In this document: positions 20,272-29,461 of the stretch, piece by piece | Position numbering within the stretch: the stretch's first letter is position 1 | Layout of the letters: every line of letters starts with the position of its first letter | DNA from: Nostocales cyanobacterium HT-58-2 | GTDB lineage: Bacteria > Cyanobacteriota > Cyanobacteriia > Cyanobacteriales > Nostocaceae | Reading direction: 5' to 3' | Assembly: GCA_002163975.1 (NCBI GenBank) | Contig: CP019636.1 | Span: 1,835,001-1,899,000, forward strand | Length of the DNA: 64,000 nucleotides | Translations under genes and position numbers: made by a program | The notes under the pieces: model-generated | Databases searched by the model: none | What the model saw: only the letters and a program-made list of their open reading frames with translations | Told to the model about the DNA's origin: nothing

Positions 20272-21606
20272 CTATTTACGAACAGCAAGAGCGTGGAAGT
20301 CACCAATGTTAACTCCATTCACAACGTTATCAAATCTATATAGATAAGCAGGTTTAGCATCCTGACCATCATTTTCAATTTGCACAACGCCTACTCCAGG
20401 GGTAGCACCCACACTGTTGAAAAATGCTGGATCGTTTCCTGAGATGGGATTTGGTCCACGCTGTGAGATAAAGGCAATCTCTTGCGAGGGTGATGTGTCT
20501 ATCAAGTCTGGTGCAGGATCAGGACCTAAAGCTGTATCTGTTAGTTCGACAAGATTAACTGCGCGAACTTTGTTTGAACTATCAATGTTTGGATCAAAGG
20601 GATTGGGTTTGAGCTCATGTATTGTAATGGTGTTTGATGCACGGTTAAGTTGCCATAAGTATTTGTCATGAACGACAGCTACACCATGGGCATCATTACC
20701 GGATTGAGGAACCTTGATAAAATCTGGACGCTTCGAGGGATTTTCTAGCAGAGACTTGTTGTCATAAACATAGGCAAAGTCAGCTATTTCGGGATTAGCA
20801 TTACCTGCATTGGTGATAAAGTTGTCGCCAACCTGAGAGGCAATCAATCCATTGAAGGTAGCTTCATCTTTGTTGAAAATGTGTGCTACTGTCAGTGTTT
20901 CTGCATTTGCGATCGCTACACCACCATCAGCAAAAGTGACATAAACAAACTTACTTGCATCATCGACCACAGCTACCACTGGTCGAGCAGTGGGAGTTCC
21001 TAGGGCTGTCTTTGTGTCTGAAGTATTGAAGTCTAACGTTTGAACTTCACCAAAAATTTTACCTCCGGGTGCTTCATAATTTGTGGAAATCTTATGAATC
21101 CGTTGACCAGGAGTATCTGCAACAAATACAAATTTGTTATCCTTTGTTGGGTAAACAGCGTGGGAGTTCGAGTTTGGTAATCCTGGTGGAAGAATCGAGT
21201 CTACAACTTTACGCGAATTTGCATCAATTGCGTAGACGTGAGCCGTAGTCGCATGTCCGACAATTGCATATGTGGCACCTTCGTTAAAAGCAATCCAGTG
21301 GGGTTTCTGACCTGCTGCAAGACCCTTACTTTTAGCGCTAGCAGCCAAGTTAACTTGCTTAACCTTTGCATGACCTTCTAAAAAGTCTCGGTCGTTACCT
21401 GACAAAACAAAGAGATTTCCTCCCAAAGTAGTACCATCAAGGGAATCTGCCTGGTCAATAGCCCAAACCTCATACTCTAATGGATTGTTTGGTTTTTTGG
21501 CTGAGGCTGAGAGAGAAAAATTATTGTCCAATGGGAGGGGGACTTGGGTAAATATAACCCAAACAATGCCAAGGAAAAATAGGAACGCAAGAAAAAATTT
21601 CTTCAT
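20272..21606 (-). CDS. secreted beta-propeller (YVTN/YncE-like) protein
   Basis: 444 residues. An N-terminal signal sequence (MKKFFLAFLFFLGIVWVIF, then a SASA region near residue 33) suggests export. The mature part shows repeating blades with motifs such as FVFVADTPGQRIHKIS, KFVYVTFADGGVAIANAETL and HGVAVVHDKYLWQLNRASNTITIHEL. These are typical of seven-bladed YVTN/lactonase/quinoprotein-dehydrogenase-like propellers. No catalytic signature identifies an activity; a periplasmic binding or oxidoreductase-like role is possible. It is isolated, convergent with the RRM gene. Confidence 0.75.
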   Translation of the reverse strand: MKKFFLAFLFFLGIVWVIFTQVPLPLDNNFSLSASAKKPNNPLEYEVWAIDQADSLDGTTLGGNLFVLSGNDRDFLEGHAKVKQVNLAASAKSKGLAAGQKPHWIAFNEGATYAIVGHATTAHVYAIDANSRKVVDSILPPGLPNSNSHAVYPTKDNKFVFVADTPGQRIHKISTNYEAPGGKIFGEVQTLDFNTSDTKTALGTPTARPVVAVVDDASKFVYVTFADGGVAIANAETLTVAHIFNKDEATFNGLIASQVGDNFITNAGNANPEIADFAYVYDNKSLLENPSKRPDFIKVPQSGNDAHGVAVVHDKYLWQLNRASNTITIHELKPNPFDPNIDSSNKVRAVNLVELTDTALGPDPAPDLIDTSPSQEIAFISQRGPNPISGNDPAFFNSVGATPGVGVVQIENDGQDAKPAYLYRFDNVVNGVNIGDFHALAVRK

Positions 21607-21928
21607 CTTTAACTTTACTCATTTAAGTACATGAATAAGTACATGAAGCAGTCTCTACAAAGCCTCATGGTCAATTTAATTTGGTTATGTTAGTAAAAGG
21701 GTTGTGCCAAGCGGACGTTTGTTTAGTGTTAAGTTAAAAACCCTCTATTTTGGAAGTGGTGATTAAGACTTGACTAAAACCAAACGATACTGACAGATTG
21801 TTAATCACAATCCGCATAGAAAATCTCCTTCTTTAGTGAATAAAAGGAGGAAAACCCTTATCTACTGCTAAAAGCTGCAATTACGACATAATGTAAAACT
21901 CTACTATAAATACGGTTAAACTATCAAG

Positions 21929-22069
21929 TTACAGGGGTATAAAATTTTCATAAATTTGATCGATGTTTTCTCCTGTCAACTTGGAAACTAAAGCTGATAA
22001 ATCTTGATAGGTAGAATGCGCCGTTTGTGCCACAAATACCCAACCGCTGCCTCTTACAACAGCAAGCAT
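21929..22069 (-). CDS. small hypothetical protein (46 aa) or 3' part of a frameshifted gene
   Basis: ATG at 22069 to TAA at 21929 encodes 46 residues, MLAVVRGSGWVFVAQTAHST to ENFIPL, with a natural composition (YQDLSALVSKLTGENIDQIY). AGGTG abuts the start. The frame just upstream (ending 22081) is in a different phase, 11 bases away. The two may be separate small genes, or halves of one gene broken by a frameshift. I recognise no family. Confidence 0.35.
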   Translation of the reverse strand: MLAVVRGSGWVFVAQTAHSTYQDLSALVSKLTGENIDQIYENFIPL

Positions 22070-22080
22070 CACCTAAGCTG

Positions 22081-22200
22081 TCAATTCAACCGTCGTCCTT
22101 CAGACGAGGCAGTCATCATAGCTGCTGGTATACGCAGTTCATAATGGCTGCTTTCTTCATAACTAAGTATTCTTTCCTTCACAAATCGCAATAATTGGGT
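22081..22200 (-). pseudogene. 5' partner frame of the 46-aa ORF, possibly frameshifted
   Basis: On the minus strand the frame reads TQLLRFVKERILSYEESSHY and then ELRIPAAMMTASSEGRRLN before TGA at 22081-22083. It looks like real protein. The open frame extends up to 22278, but that upstream part is antisense to the start of the EamA gene and looks unnatural. No good start codon with an RBS is seen, so this may be the remains of a gene whose other part is 21929-22069. Confidence 0.3.
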
Positions 22201-22251
22201 AAAATTAGTGAAAGCGATTTTCGCACTTGTAAAAAAGACATTAGCAATCCC

Positions 22252-23334
22252 ATGCAACTGAAAATCAGTGCATCTCAATTACCCTTCGCACCGATACTCT
22301 TGATCGCCCCTTTTTTCTTGTGGGGTACAGCTATGGTGGCGATGAAAGGAGTGATGCCCCACACAACACCATTGTTTATGGCGGGAGTGCGTTTAATACC
22401 CGCTGGGGTGCTCATTCTCATAGCAGCTGCATTCATGGGTAGACCTCAGCCAAAGGGTTGGGTTGCATGGCTTTGGATTGTCTTGTTTGCTTTGGTAGAT
22501 GGAACCTTATTTCAAGGCTTTTTGGCCGAGGGATTACTCAGAACAGGTGCTGGATTGGGGTCTGTGATGATTGACTCTCAACCTTTAGCTGTAGCGCTTC
22601 TGTCTTTGTGGTTATTTCAAGAGCATATTGGTTTTTGGGGATGGCTGGGATTAGCATTGGGAGTCACAGGCATTAGTTTAATTGGCTTGCCGGATGAGTG
22701 GATTCTCCATTTTCTAGACTCAGGTAAGATTGTAGAAACGTTACAGGCAACACCTTTACAACAATTGTTTGACAGCGGTGAGTGGTTGATGCTTCTAGCC
22801 GCACTGAGTATGGCAGTGGGAACAGTGTTGATCCGATTCGTCAGCCGCCATGCTGATCCTGTGATGGCTACAGGATGGCACATGATCTTGGGTGGCTTGC
22901 CATTATGGGGGATTTCATCGGTTGCAGAATCTGGACAGTTGCAGAACATTGTCCCATCTGACTTGATAGCGTTGAGTTACGCCACAGTGTTTGGTAGTGC
23001 GATCGCCTACGGATTATTTTTTTATTTTGCTTCTAGCGGCAATCTTACCAGTCTTAGTTCTCTCACCTTCCTCACACCTGTATTTGCTTTGCTATTTGGC
23101 AATTTGTTACTTAAAGAAATTCTTACTCCAGTGCAGTGGGTAGGAGTCAGTGTGACTCTGGTGAGCATTTATCTGATCAACCAGCGCGAAACCCTCTCAG
23201 GAGCAAGCAAAAAGGTTGCTACAAGTGAAATAACCCTGACGACACCACAACAACAAGTTTTAGAAGCGTCTGCAAAGAAGGCAAACGCAGTTACCCTACC
23301 AGTGAGAGAATCTGAACCAGAGATATTACCCTAA
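22252..23334 (+). CDS. EamA/DMT-family transporter
   Basis: About 360 residues with ten hydrophobic segments in two EamA halves (first half PFFLWGTAMVAMKGVMPHTTPLF; second half beginning LLAALSMAVGTVLIRFVSRH). This is a drug/metabolite-superfamily permease of the inner membrane. The substrate is unknown; amino acids, metabolites or amines are the usual ones. The C terminus carries a 45-residue hydrophilic tail. The frame opens at 22195 with TTG, but ATG 22252 (MQLKISASQLPFAPIL) directly before the first segment is the likelier start. No linked gene. Confidence 0.85.
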   Translation: MQLKISASQLPFAPILLIAPFFLWGTAMVAMKGVMPHTTPLFMAGVRLIPAGVLILIAAAFMGRPQPKGWVAWLWIVLFALVDGTLFQGFLAEGLLRTGAGLGSVMIDSQPLAVALLSLWLFQEHIGFWGWLGLALGVTGISLIGLPDEWILHFLDSGKIVETLQATPLQQLFDSGEWLMLLAALSMAVGTVLIRFVSRHADPVMATGWHMILGGLPLWGISSVAESGQLQNIVPSDLIALSYATVFGSAIAYGLFFYFASSGNLTSLSSLTFLTPVFALLFGNLLLKEILTPVQWVGVSVTLVSIYLINQRETLSGASKKVATSEITLTTPQQQVLEASAKKANAVTLPVRESEPEILP

Positions 23335-23533
23335 CTCACAAAGGGCAGTGAAACAAAATACATAAAAAATAGATAATCAATTCAGGGATAACAACCGCCA
23401 GTAATGTGATTGAATTTTAGTAGCGGTCACTGTGTGTTCAATCTGTAGCAAGCCAAGAAAAATTTAATCATCTACCTTAGAGTTATCTTGGTATCAATGG
23501 CTTCCAATGCATGTTCTGGCTGAGACTTGCCAT

Positions 23534-24754
23534 ATGAGGTTAATCTACTCCTCAATCATTTTCATTGCTTGCCTTGCCTGCTTGGGATTTGACCAACGTC
23601 CAGCAAGCACGGTAACATCTGAGCCAGTTTTAAGAAATTTAAAACTGGCTCAAGTCATCTCCCAAGGCACTGCTAAGCAGTCCCCTCTTGAACTTGGTAG
23701 CACAGGTGCGCAAGTGAAGTCACTGCAAACTCTACTGAAAAAGTTAGGATATTATGATGGCGAAATAGATGGACAGTATGGCATAAGTACAGCCTATGCC
23801 GTTACTAAGTTCCAACAAGCCAAAGGTTTGACAGTAGATGGTATTTTTGGTGGTACGACTAGGCAGAGCCTTCAGACAGCAATAAACACAAAATTATCGG
23901 CTTCTTCTCTTGCGATTAGTCCCACTGTTGAACCCTCTGCGATGAGTTCTACAGCTCAACCCTCTGTTATTAGTCCGACAGATGAACCCACTCCCAAACA
24001 AGAGACACAAAGAGGCATAGATTGGTGGTTACTTGTGGGTATTGGTGTTTTAGGAAGTATTGGGGCACTGCTGTACATAACCAGAAGGCTTGGTCAAGGG
24101 AAAACAGTTACAACATCTGCAGAAAATTATACTCAGGTGACTACCAGTCCAGGTCCACGAACAACACAAAAGTTTCACACCATAAAAGATGAGCAGTCTC
24201 ATGCTGCTGGTGTCACCAGTTTACAAGAAACAACAGTATCACCCTCTGCACAATTGTTGCCAACGGAAACAACTTCTCGCCTCGCTAAAGTTAATATTAT
24301 TGATCAATTGATTGAAGACTTACGCAGCCCTGATCCAACGCAGCGACGCAAGGCGATTTGGGATTTGGGTCAAAAAGGTGACTCGCGAGCAATTCAACCG
24401 TTAGTTGACTTGATGATGGATGCAGATTCTCAGCAACGCAGCTTGATTTTAGCTGCTTTATCAGAAATCAGTACCCGCGCACTCAAACCGATGAATCGTG
24501 CTTTGGCAATTTCACTGCAAGATGAAAGCCCACAAGTGCGGCAAAATGCCATTCGCGACTTGACTCGCGTATATGACATGATGGCTCAAGTTAGCCAAAT
24601 GTTATCTCATGCTATGCAAGATCCAGATGCTGACGTGCAAGCAACAGCAAAGTATGCTCTTTCACAGATGAATCGTATCCGCGCTTTGCCTGGTGATGTG
24701 AAAGAGATAGAGAAGGATACAGATGAGGAGGAAGACGATAACGAAAATTTTTAG
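23534..24754 (+). CDS. peptidoglycan-binding protein with transmembrane segment and HEAT repeats
   Basis: About 406 residues in an unusual order. Signal-like segment MRLIYSSIIFIACLACLGF; a PG_binding_1 domain (about residues 55-115, LELGSTGAQVKSLQTLLKKL to DGIFGGTTRQSLQ); a Pro/Ser/Thr linker; one transmembrane helix (WWLLVGIGVLGSIGALLYI); then a C-terminal HEAT/armadillo-like repeat region (DPTQRRKAIWDLGQKGDSRA, DESPQVRQNAIRDL, DPDADVQATAKYALSQM) and an acidic tail. This implies a wall-binding periplasmic part tied to a cytoplasmic scaffold. The frame also opens at 23507. A 13-bp perfect inverted repeat (23621-23651) lies inside the 5' coding region. Confidence 0.8.
   Translation: MRLIYSSIIFIACLACLGFDQRPASTVTSEPVLRNLKLAQVISQGTAKQSPLELGSTGAQVKSLQTLLKKLGYYDGEIDGQYGISTAYAVTKFQQAKGLTVDGIFGGTTRQSLQTAINTKLSASSLAISPTVEPSAMSSTAQPSVISPTDEPTPKQETQRGIDWWLLVGIGVLGSIGALLYITRRLGQGKTVTTSAENYTQVTTSPGPRTTQKFHTIKDEQSHAAGVTSLQETTVSPSAQLLPTETTSRLAKVNIIDQLIEDLRSPDPTQRRKAIWDLGQKGDSRAIQPLVDLMMDADSQQRSLILAALSEISTRALKPMNRALAISLQDESPQVRQNAIRDLTRVYDMMAQVSQMLSHAMQDPDADVQATAKYALSQMNRIRALPGDVKEIEKDTDEEEDDNENF
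23621..23651 (+). repeat. 13-bp perfect inverted repeat inside coding sequence
   Basis: GAGCCAGTTTTAA and its exact complement TTAAAACTGGCTC flank a 5-base loop (GAAAT). It falls between the signal peptide and the peptidoglycan-binding domain, encoding EPVLRNLKLAQ. A stem this perfect in coding DNA is unlikely by chance. Confidence 0.7.
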
Positions 24755-24847
24755 TTAGGATTGTACAATTCAATCCAACCCACAAACCAGCAATTGCAAA
24801 ATAAATATACATTAGGTAGCTCAGCTGTTTTTGCGGGATGACTAGGT

Positions 24848-25927
24848 ATGAGTGCTGCTCGCAAATCTATGAAATTACTCTTTGTCTCCACACCTGTTGG
24901 ACCACTTGGTAGTGGACTCGGTGGTGGTGTGGAATTGACCTTACATAACATCGCTCAAGCAATGGTTCGGCGCGGTCATCAGCTGCAGATAGTTGCCCCT
25001 TCTGGTTCCATAGAGGATTCCTTACCACTTGTGCAAATTCCTGGCAATTTACAAATTACTGCCCAGAGTCAGGAACGCACAGCCTCTGTGACCATGCCAG
25101 AAAATTCTGTACTGGCAAATATGTGGGATTATGCACGTCAGGTTCAAGGTGAGTTCGACCTGATTGTCAACTTTGCTTATGATTGGTTGCCATTCTACTT
25201 AACACCTTTTTTTCAACGTCCTATTGCCCATTTAGTGAGCATGGGATCGTTGAGTGACGCTTTAGACCAAATTATCAGACAAGTCGCAAAGCAGTTTCCT
25301 CGTACGATTGGCTTTCATAGTCTCGAACAAGCTGCCACTCTTGCTCTTGACCAGCAGTTTTTTTGTTTAAGTAATGGAATAGATGTATCACTGTATGAGT
25401 TTTGCGCCCAACCAAAACAACAGTTAGCTTGGGTCGGTCGAATTTCCCCAGAAAAAGGTTTGGAAGATGCAGTGGCTGTGGCAGAAAAGACTAATATTCC
25501 ACTGAAAATTATGGGTAAACTTCAAGATGAATCGTACTGGCAGCAAATTTGTCAGGACTACCCAAATGCACCTTTTGAGTATCTGGGATTTCTATCAACT
25601 TCTCAAATGCAGCAAGTTATGCGCGAATGTCGGGCATTGTTGATGACACACCGTTGGGTAGAAGCATTTGGAAATGTGGCAATAGAAGCACTTGCTTGCG
25701 GAGTCCCAGTCATTTCTTATCGTCGTGGTGGTCCGGCGGAAATCGTTAAAGATGGCAAAACAGGTTTCTTAGTGGAACCTGATAATATCGCTGGATTAGT
25801 TCATGCTATTTCCCACTTGGATGAAATCAATCGTCAAACCTGTCGCGCCTCGGCAGAAACTGAGTTTTCTCTAGAAGCTTTAGGCGATCGCTTTGAACGA
25901 TGGTTCATGCAAATTTTAGATTGTTGA
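24848..25927 (+). CDS. family 4 glycosyltransferase
   Basis: 359-residue GT-B enzyme. N-terminal Rossmann half with LLFVSTPVGPLGSGLGGGVE and HNIAQAMVRRGHQLQIVAPSG; C-terminal GT4 half with LAWVGRISPEKGLEDAV and the donor-binding EAFGNVAIEALACGVPVIS followed by GGPAEIV (the E-x7-E motif). It transfers a sugar from a nucleotide-sugar donor to an unknown acceptor. An inner Met (24869, MKLLFVSTP) may be the true start. It precedes the LD-carboxypeptidase by 61 bases on the same strand, so a shared transcript with an envelope role is possible. Confidence 0.87.
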   Translation: MSAARKSMKLLFVSTPVGPLGSGLGGGVELTLHNIAQAMVRRGHQLQIVAPSGSIEDSLPLVQIPGNLQITAQSQERTASVTMPENSVLANMWDYARQVQGEFDLIVNFAYDWLPFYLTPFFQRPIAHLVSMGSLSDALDQIIRQVAKQFPRTIGFHSLEQAATLALDQQFFCLSNGIDVSLYEFCAQPKQQLAWVGRISPEKGLEDAVAVAEKTNIPLKIMGKLQDESYWQQICQDYPNAPFEYLGFLSTSQMQQVMRECRALLMTHRWVEAFGNVAIEALACGVPVISYRRGGPAEIVKDGKTGFLVEPDNIAGLVHAISHLDEINRQTCRASAETEFSLEALGDRFERWFMQILDC

Positions 25928-25988
25928 TTTTCCTCATAACAATCCATCAAGCAGGTGTATCATTTGTTGTTGAACTAAAAAATGATTA

Positions 25989-26927
25989 ATGCAATCCAAA
26001 ATCCCAAATCTCAAATCTAAAATTATTCCTCCACCTCTCAAACCTGGTGACTTACTACAAGTGATTGCTCCTAGTGGGGCTTTGCGAGAATTTGAAGCTT
26101 TCCAAAAAGGAGTAGAAATTTGGCGATCGCATGGCTATCAAATACAAATCATTCCACAGATAGAGGACAAATGGGGATATTTAGCAGGTACTGATGAACA
26201 CCGCCGCAAGCAACTAGCAACAGCATGGCAAGCTCCAGAGTGTCGCGCTATTCTCTGTGCCAGAGGAGGTTTCGGTAGCACTCGTATCTTGGAAAATTGG
26301 ACATGGGCAATAGAAGACTTGAGAGAAACTTCTATGTCCCCTCCCAAATGGCTCATTGGCTTTTCTGACATCACTGCGCTTTTGTGGAGCCTTTACACAG
26401 TAGGAATTTCGGGCGTACATGGTCCTGTCATGACAACTCTTGCCTCAGAACCAGATTGGTCGATTCAAAGGCTATTGGATTGTGTGGAAGGTCGTCCTTT
26501 GGCACCTCTAAAGGGCTGTGGTTGGGGTGGGGGTGTTGTGACTGGTATCTTATTACCAGGTAATCTTACGGTAGCGACTCATCTTTTGGGTACACCAATG
26601 CTACCAGATATGGATGGTGTGATTTTAGCATTGGAAGATGTAACAGAAGCTCCCTACCGCATTGACCGAATGCTGACGCAGTGGCGGATGAGTGGTGCTT
26701 TATCAAAAGTCTGTGGAATTGCACTGGGTAACTTTAGCCGTTGTGAACCGCCACCAAACGTTCCTAGCTTCAGTGTTGAGGAAGTGTTGCGCGATCGCCT
26801 TGGAGATTTGGGCGTTCCCATTGTCTCTGACTTGCCTTTTGGTCATGAAGCGCCCAACGCAGCTTTACCAGTTGGTGTAGTAGCAACTTTGGATGCAGAG
26901 CAAGGAATTTTGAGTTTGGAGAGTTAG
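25989..26927 (+). CDS. ldcA: LD-carboxypeptidase (peptidase S66, muramoyltetrapeptide carboxypeptidase)
   Basis: 312 residues. It trims the terminal D-alanine from murein tetrapeptides during recycling, or in MccF-type relatives cleaves peptide-nucleotide antibiotics. The S66 Ser-Glu-His set is visible: nucleophile in GFSDITALL, Glu in LALEDVTEAPYRIDRML, and His in LPFGHEAPN. RGGFGSTRIL is a further family motif. No signal peptide, consistent with a cytoplasmic recycling enzyme. Likely co-transcribed with the GT4 gene; it is convergent with the Nudix gene. Confidence 0.9.
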   Translation: MQSKIPNLKSKIIPPPLKPGDLLQVIAPSGALREFEAFQKGVEIWRSHGYQIQIIPQIEDKWGYLAGTDEHRRKQLATAWQAPECRAILCARGGFGSTRILENWTWAIEDLRETSMSPPKWLIGFSDITALLWSLYTVGISGVHGPVMTTLASEPDWSIQRLLDCVEGRPLAPLKGCGWGGGVVTGILLPGNLTVATHLLGTPMLPDMDGVILALEDVTEAPYRIDRMLTQWRMSGALSKVCGIALGNFSRCEPPPNVPSFSVEEVLRDRLGDLGVPIVSDLPFGHEAPNAALPVGVVATLDAEQGILSLES

Positions 26928-26951
26928 TATCAAATGATTCATCAAAATTGA

Positions 26952-27569
26952 TTAATCAAAGTCTGTAGGCAAACCTGGATGGCGATAATGCTGGAAAAGT
27001 CGGGTGATTTGAGATGGTGTGACCCGCCCAAGTGATAGTTCTGGAATAGCATCTTCAGCAAAGAAACCGACTTCCTCTGTTTCAATACTAGGCGATGGAG
27101 AACCACCGACAAGTTCGCACTGAAAAAAGAGCTTATAGATGTAATGGGGATGCGGTGGATGACCTTGTCTATTCCTGTCATAGAGAGCTAATAGCTTGAC
27201 GGGACGAGTCACGTAACCTGATTCTTCATAGACTTCCTTAACGGCTACTTCACTGGGCGAGTCGCCAATATCCGCCCATCCACCAGGGAGAGTCCAACAG
27301 CCGTCTTCTCGTTCCTTGACTAACAGTATAGTGTTGTCACGAAACACTGCTCCGCGCACGTCAACTTTGGGTGTTGCGTATCCCACATCACGGGCAAACA
27401 AATCGAGGATAAAGCTGTGTTCAATATTGGAGTGGGTAACTATGATTTCAGCAGCGATCGCCTGTAGGGCTTTGTAGCGTTCGATGTCAAAAGGATTTTC
27501 ACTAAAGGTTAAACCATTTTGTGCGATCGCTTGTAATTTTTGTGCCCACTCCAGCCATTTGGGTTCCAC
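26952..27569 (-). CDS. Nudix hydrolase
   Basis: 205 residues. An N-terminal helical domain (WLEWAQKLQAIAQNGLTF, FDIERYKALQAIAAEI) of the type found on ADP-ribose/nucleoside-diphosphate hydrolases is followed by a Nudix fold. The Nudix box is GGWADIGDSPSEVAVKEVYEESGY. It fits GX5EX7REUXEEXGU except for Lys in place of Arg, a conservative change; the Mg-binding glutamates are present. The probable substrate is a nucleoside diphosphate linked to another moiety. It is 71 bases downstream of pgk on the same strand, with a hairpin between them. Confidence 0.88.
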   Translation of the reverse strand: MEPKWLEWAQKLQAIAQNGLTFSENPFDIERYKALQAIAAEIIVTHSNIEHSFILDLFARDVGYATPKVDVRGAVFRDNTILLVKEREDGCWTLPGGWADIGDSPSEVAVKEVYEESGYVTRPVKLLALYDRNRQGHPPHPHYIYKLFFQCELVGGSPSPSIETEEVGFFAEDAIPELSLGRVTPSQITRLFQHYRHPGLPTDFD

Positions 27570-27591
27570 AATTTTCTCCCTATAGTTTTGG

Positions 27592-27619
27592 GTAGAGACG
27601 TTGTGTGTGACGTCTCTAC
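27592..27619 (-). terminator. GTAGAGACGT hairpin between pgk and Nudix gene
   Basis: A 10-bp perfect stem GTAGAGACGT / ACGTCTCTAC with an 8-base loop of TG repeats, directly downstream of pgk. The word gtagagacgt is a frequent cyanobacterial intergenic palindrome. It may terminate or stabilise the pgk transcript, but no clear T run follows on the minus strand. Confidence 0.55.
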
Positions 27620-27640
27620 ATTGGTTTTACCTATTAGCCT

Positions 27641-28843
27641 TTACGCTTCATCCAGCGCAACGATACCAGGTAACTCCTTACCTTCGAGCAACTCCAAGCT
27701 CGCACCGCCTCCGGTGGAGATGTGGCTCATTTGGTCGGCTAAACCAACTTTTTCCACAGCCGCCACAGAGTCACCGCCACCAATGATGGTGGTTGCGCCT
27801 TTTTTGCTGATGTCTGCTAGAGTGTGAGCGATCGCTTCAGTTCCCACGGCAAACTTATCAAACTCAAACACACCCATGGGACCGTTCCAAACCACCGTTT
27901 TGGTGTCAGCAAGGGCTTCTTGGAACAATTTCACCGACTCAGGTCCAATATCCAATCCCATCCAACCGTCGGGAATATTTTCCACACTGACAGTTTGAGA
28001 ATTGGCATCAGGGGCAAATTTATCAGCAACCACGACATCTGTGGGGAGCAGAAAAGCCACGCCCTTTTCTTTAGCCTTTGCTTCCAAAGACTTCGCTAGT
28101 TCTAGCTTGTCTTCTTCCACCAGTGACTTACCGACATTCAAACCACGGGCTTTAAAGAAAGTGAAAATCATTCCACCGCCGATGATAAGTTTGTCGCACT
28201 TCTCCAAAAGAGCTTCGATCACGCCGATTTTACTAGAAACTTTGGAACCGCCAATGATAGCTACCAAAGGACGTTGAGGACTTTCAATCGCGCTTTGCAG
28301 ATACTGCAATTCTTTCTCAATCAAATATCCACCAACAGAGGGGCTCAGGTATTTCGTCACGCCCTCGGTAGAAGCGTGGGCACGGTGTGCGGTACCAAAA
28401 GCATCATTGACATACAAATCAGCATTTGCTGCCAGTTTTTTGGCAAATTCTGGATCGTTTTTTTCCTCCTCTTTGTAGAAGCGGACGTTTTCTAGTAAGA
28501 GGACTTGTCCGTTTTGCAAAGCCCCCACTTTAGCTGCAACTTCATCACCGATGGAGTCATCGGTTTTAACGACTTCTTGCCCCAATAATTCAGATAGACG
28601 CTTAGCAACCGGAGTCAGCTGCAGTTTGTCATCTACACCCTTAGGACGGCCAAAATGGCTCACTAGAATCACCTTAGCTCCCTTCTGCGTCAAATCCTGT
28701 ATGGTAGGCAGAGCAGCCCGAATGCGAGTATCATCTGTAATGTTGCCAGTGTTATCCACTGGTACATTAAAATCAACTCTCACCAGGGCGCGTTTACCAG
28801 ACAAATCTGCTGCAGATAAATTTGCTAAAGTTTTTTTTGACAC
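27641..28843 (-). CDS. pgk: phosphoglycerate kinase
   Basis: Transfers phosphate between 1,3-bisphosphoglycerate and ADP, serving glycolysis and, in the reverse direction, the Calvin cycle. 400 residues, the full family length. N-terminal signature [14 protein letters not shown], then [10 protein letters not shown], the HFGRPKG loop, [10 protein letters not shown], and C-terminal [13 protein letters not shown]. The start is GTG at 28843, supported by a strong AGGAGG seven bases upstream. It is divergent from the Usp gene with 89 bases between. Confidence 0.98.
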   Translation of the reverse strand: MSKKTLANLSAADLSGKRALVRVDFNVPVDNTGNITDDTRIRAALPTIQDLTQKGAKVILVSHFGRPKGVDDKLQLTPVAKRLSELLGQEVVKTDDSIGDEVAAKVGALQNGQVLLLENVRFYKEEEKNDPEFAKKLAANADLYVNDAFGTAHRAHASTEGVTKYLSPSVGGYLIEKELQYLQSAIESPQRPLVAIIGGSKVSSKIGVIEALLEKCDKLIIGGGMIFTFFKARGLNVGKSLVEEDKLELAKSLEAKAKEKGVAFLLPTDVVVADKFAPDANSQTVSVENIPDGWMGLDIGPESVKLFQEALADTKTVVWNGPMGVFEFDKFAVGTEAIAHTLADISKKGATTIIGGGDSVAAVEKVGLADQMSHISTGGGASLELLEGKELPGIVALDEA

Positions 28844-28932
28844 GGCATAACCTCCTGATTGCCTGTTTGTTATGTTTTGATAAGTACAACCATCCAGATT
28901 TTACCGAGTCATGGGGGCGGAGGTGAATCCGA

Positions 28933-29340
28933 ATGTTCAAAACAGTTCTATTTCCAGTTGATCAAAGCCGGGAAGCACGAGAAGCAGCCGATGTGGTTGT
29001 TAATGTCGTGCAAAAGTACGGTAGTCGCTTGGTGGTGCTGAGTGTGGTTGAGGAACCCACTGCAGACTCGCCCGACGCGGACGTCATGTCATCACTAGAC
29101 ACAGTAGCCCAACTGCTAGAAACAGCCAAATCTCTGTTTGCTGGGCAAGGCATTCCAGCCGAAACCCTGGAACGACAAGGCAAACCTGCTTTTACCATCT
29201 GTGATGTGGCAGATGAAATAGGGGCAGATTTAATTGTCATGGGTTGTCGGGGGCTAGGATTGACTGACGAGGGGGCGACTGATAGCGTTACCACCCGCGT
29301 GATTAATCTTTCTCCTTGTCCAGTGCTAGTTGTGCCGTAA
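28933..29340 (+). CDS. universal stress protein, UspA family
   Basis: 135 residues, single Usp domain: FKTVLFPVDQSREAREAADV at the N terminus and VMGCRGLGL...GATDSVTTRVINLSPCPVLVVP at the C terminus. The ATP-binding G-2x-G-9x-G-S/T pattern is present in part (GCRGLGLTDEGATDS). Probably a stress-linked, ATP-binding cytoplasmic dimer; precise role unknown. It is divergent from pgk, so the two promoters share an 89-base region. Confidence 0.9.
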   Translation: MFKTVLFPVDQSREAREAADVVVNVVQKYGSRLVVLSVVEEPTADSPDADVMSSLDTVAQLLETAKSLFAGQGIPAETLERQGKPAFTICDVADEIGADLIVMGCRGLGLTDEGATDSVTTRVINLSPCPVLVVP

Positions 29341-29397
29341 AGAGTGAGGTGTTATGAGTTAAGGGTTAGGAGTAAAGATTAACTAAATTTGCTTTGC

Positions 29398-29429
29398 TAG
29401 AGTGCGTTACGCTGTCTTGACGCACTCTA
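29398..29429 (+). terminator. TAGAGTGCGT hairpin after the Usp gene
   Basis: A 10-bp perfect stem TAGAGTGCGT / ACGCACTCTA with a 12-base loop, 57 bases after the Usp stop and 33 bases from the end of the DUF5615 pseudogene. It could serve both convergent units. It belongs to the dispersed gtgcgtt...aacgcac family. Confidence 0.6.
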
Positions 29430-29461
29430 ATAACCTGCCTAAGTTATACATTGTTTGATTT

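Larger units (their letters stand above)
21607..22251. other. intergenic region with two small minus-strand frames
   Basis: From 21607 to 21928 nothing coding is visible; an imperfect CTCCTT/AAGGAG hairpin sits near 21825-21850. From 21929 to about 22200 on the minus strand two adjoining short frames look protein-like and are listed separately. Confidence 0.4.

Noticed and set aside
27824..28850. Several frames on the plus strand across pgk
   Set aside because: Antisense shadows of a highly conserved gene.
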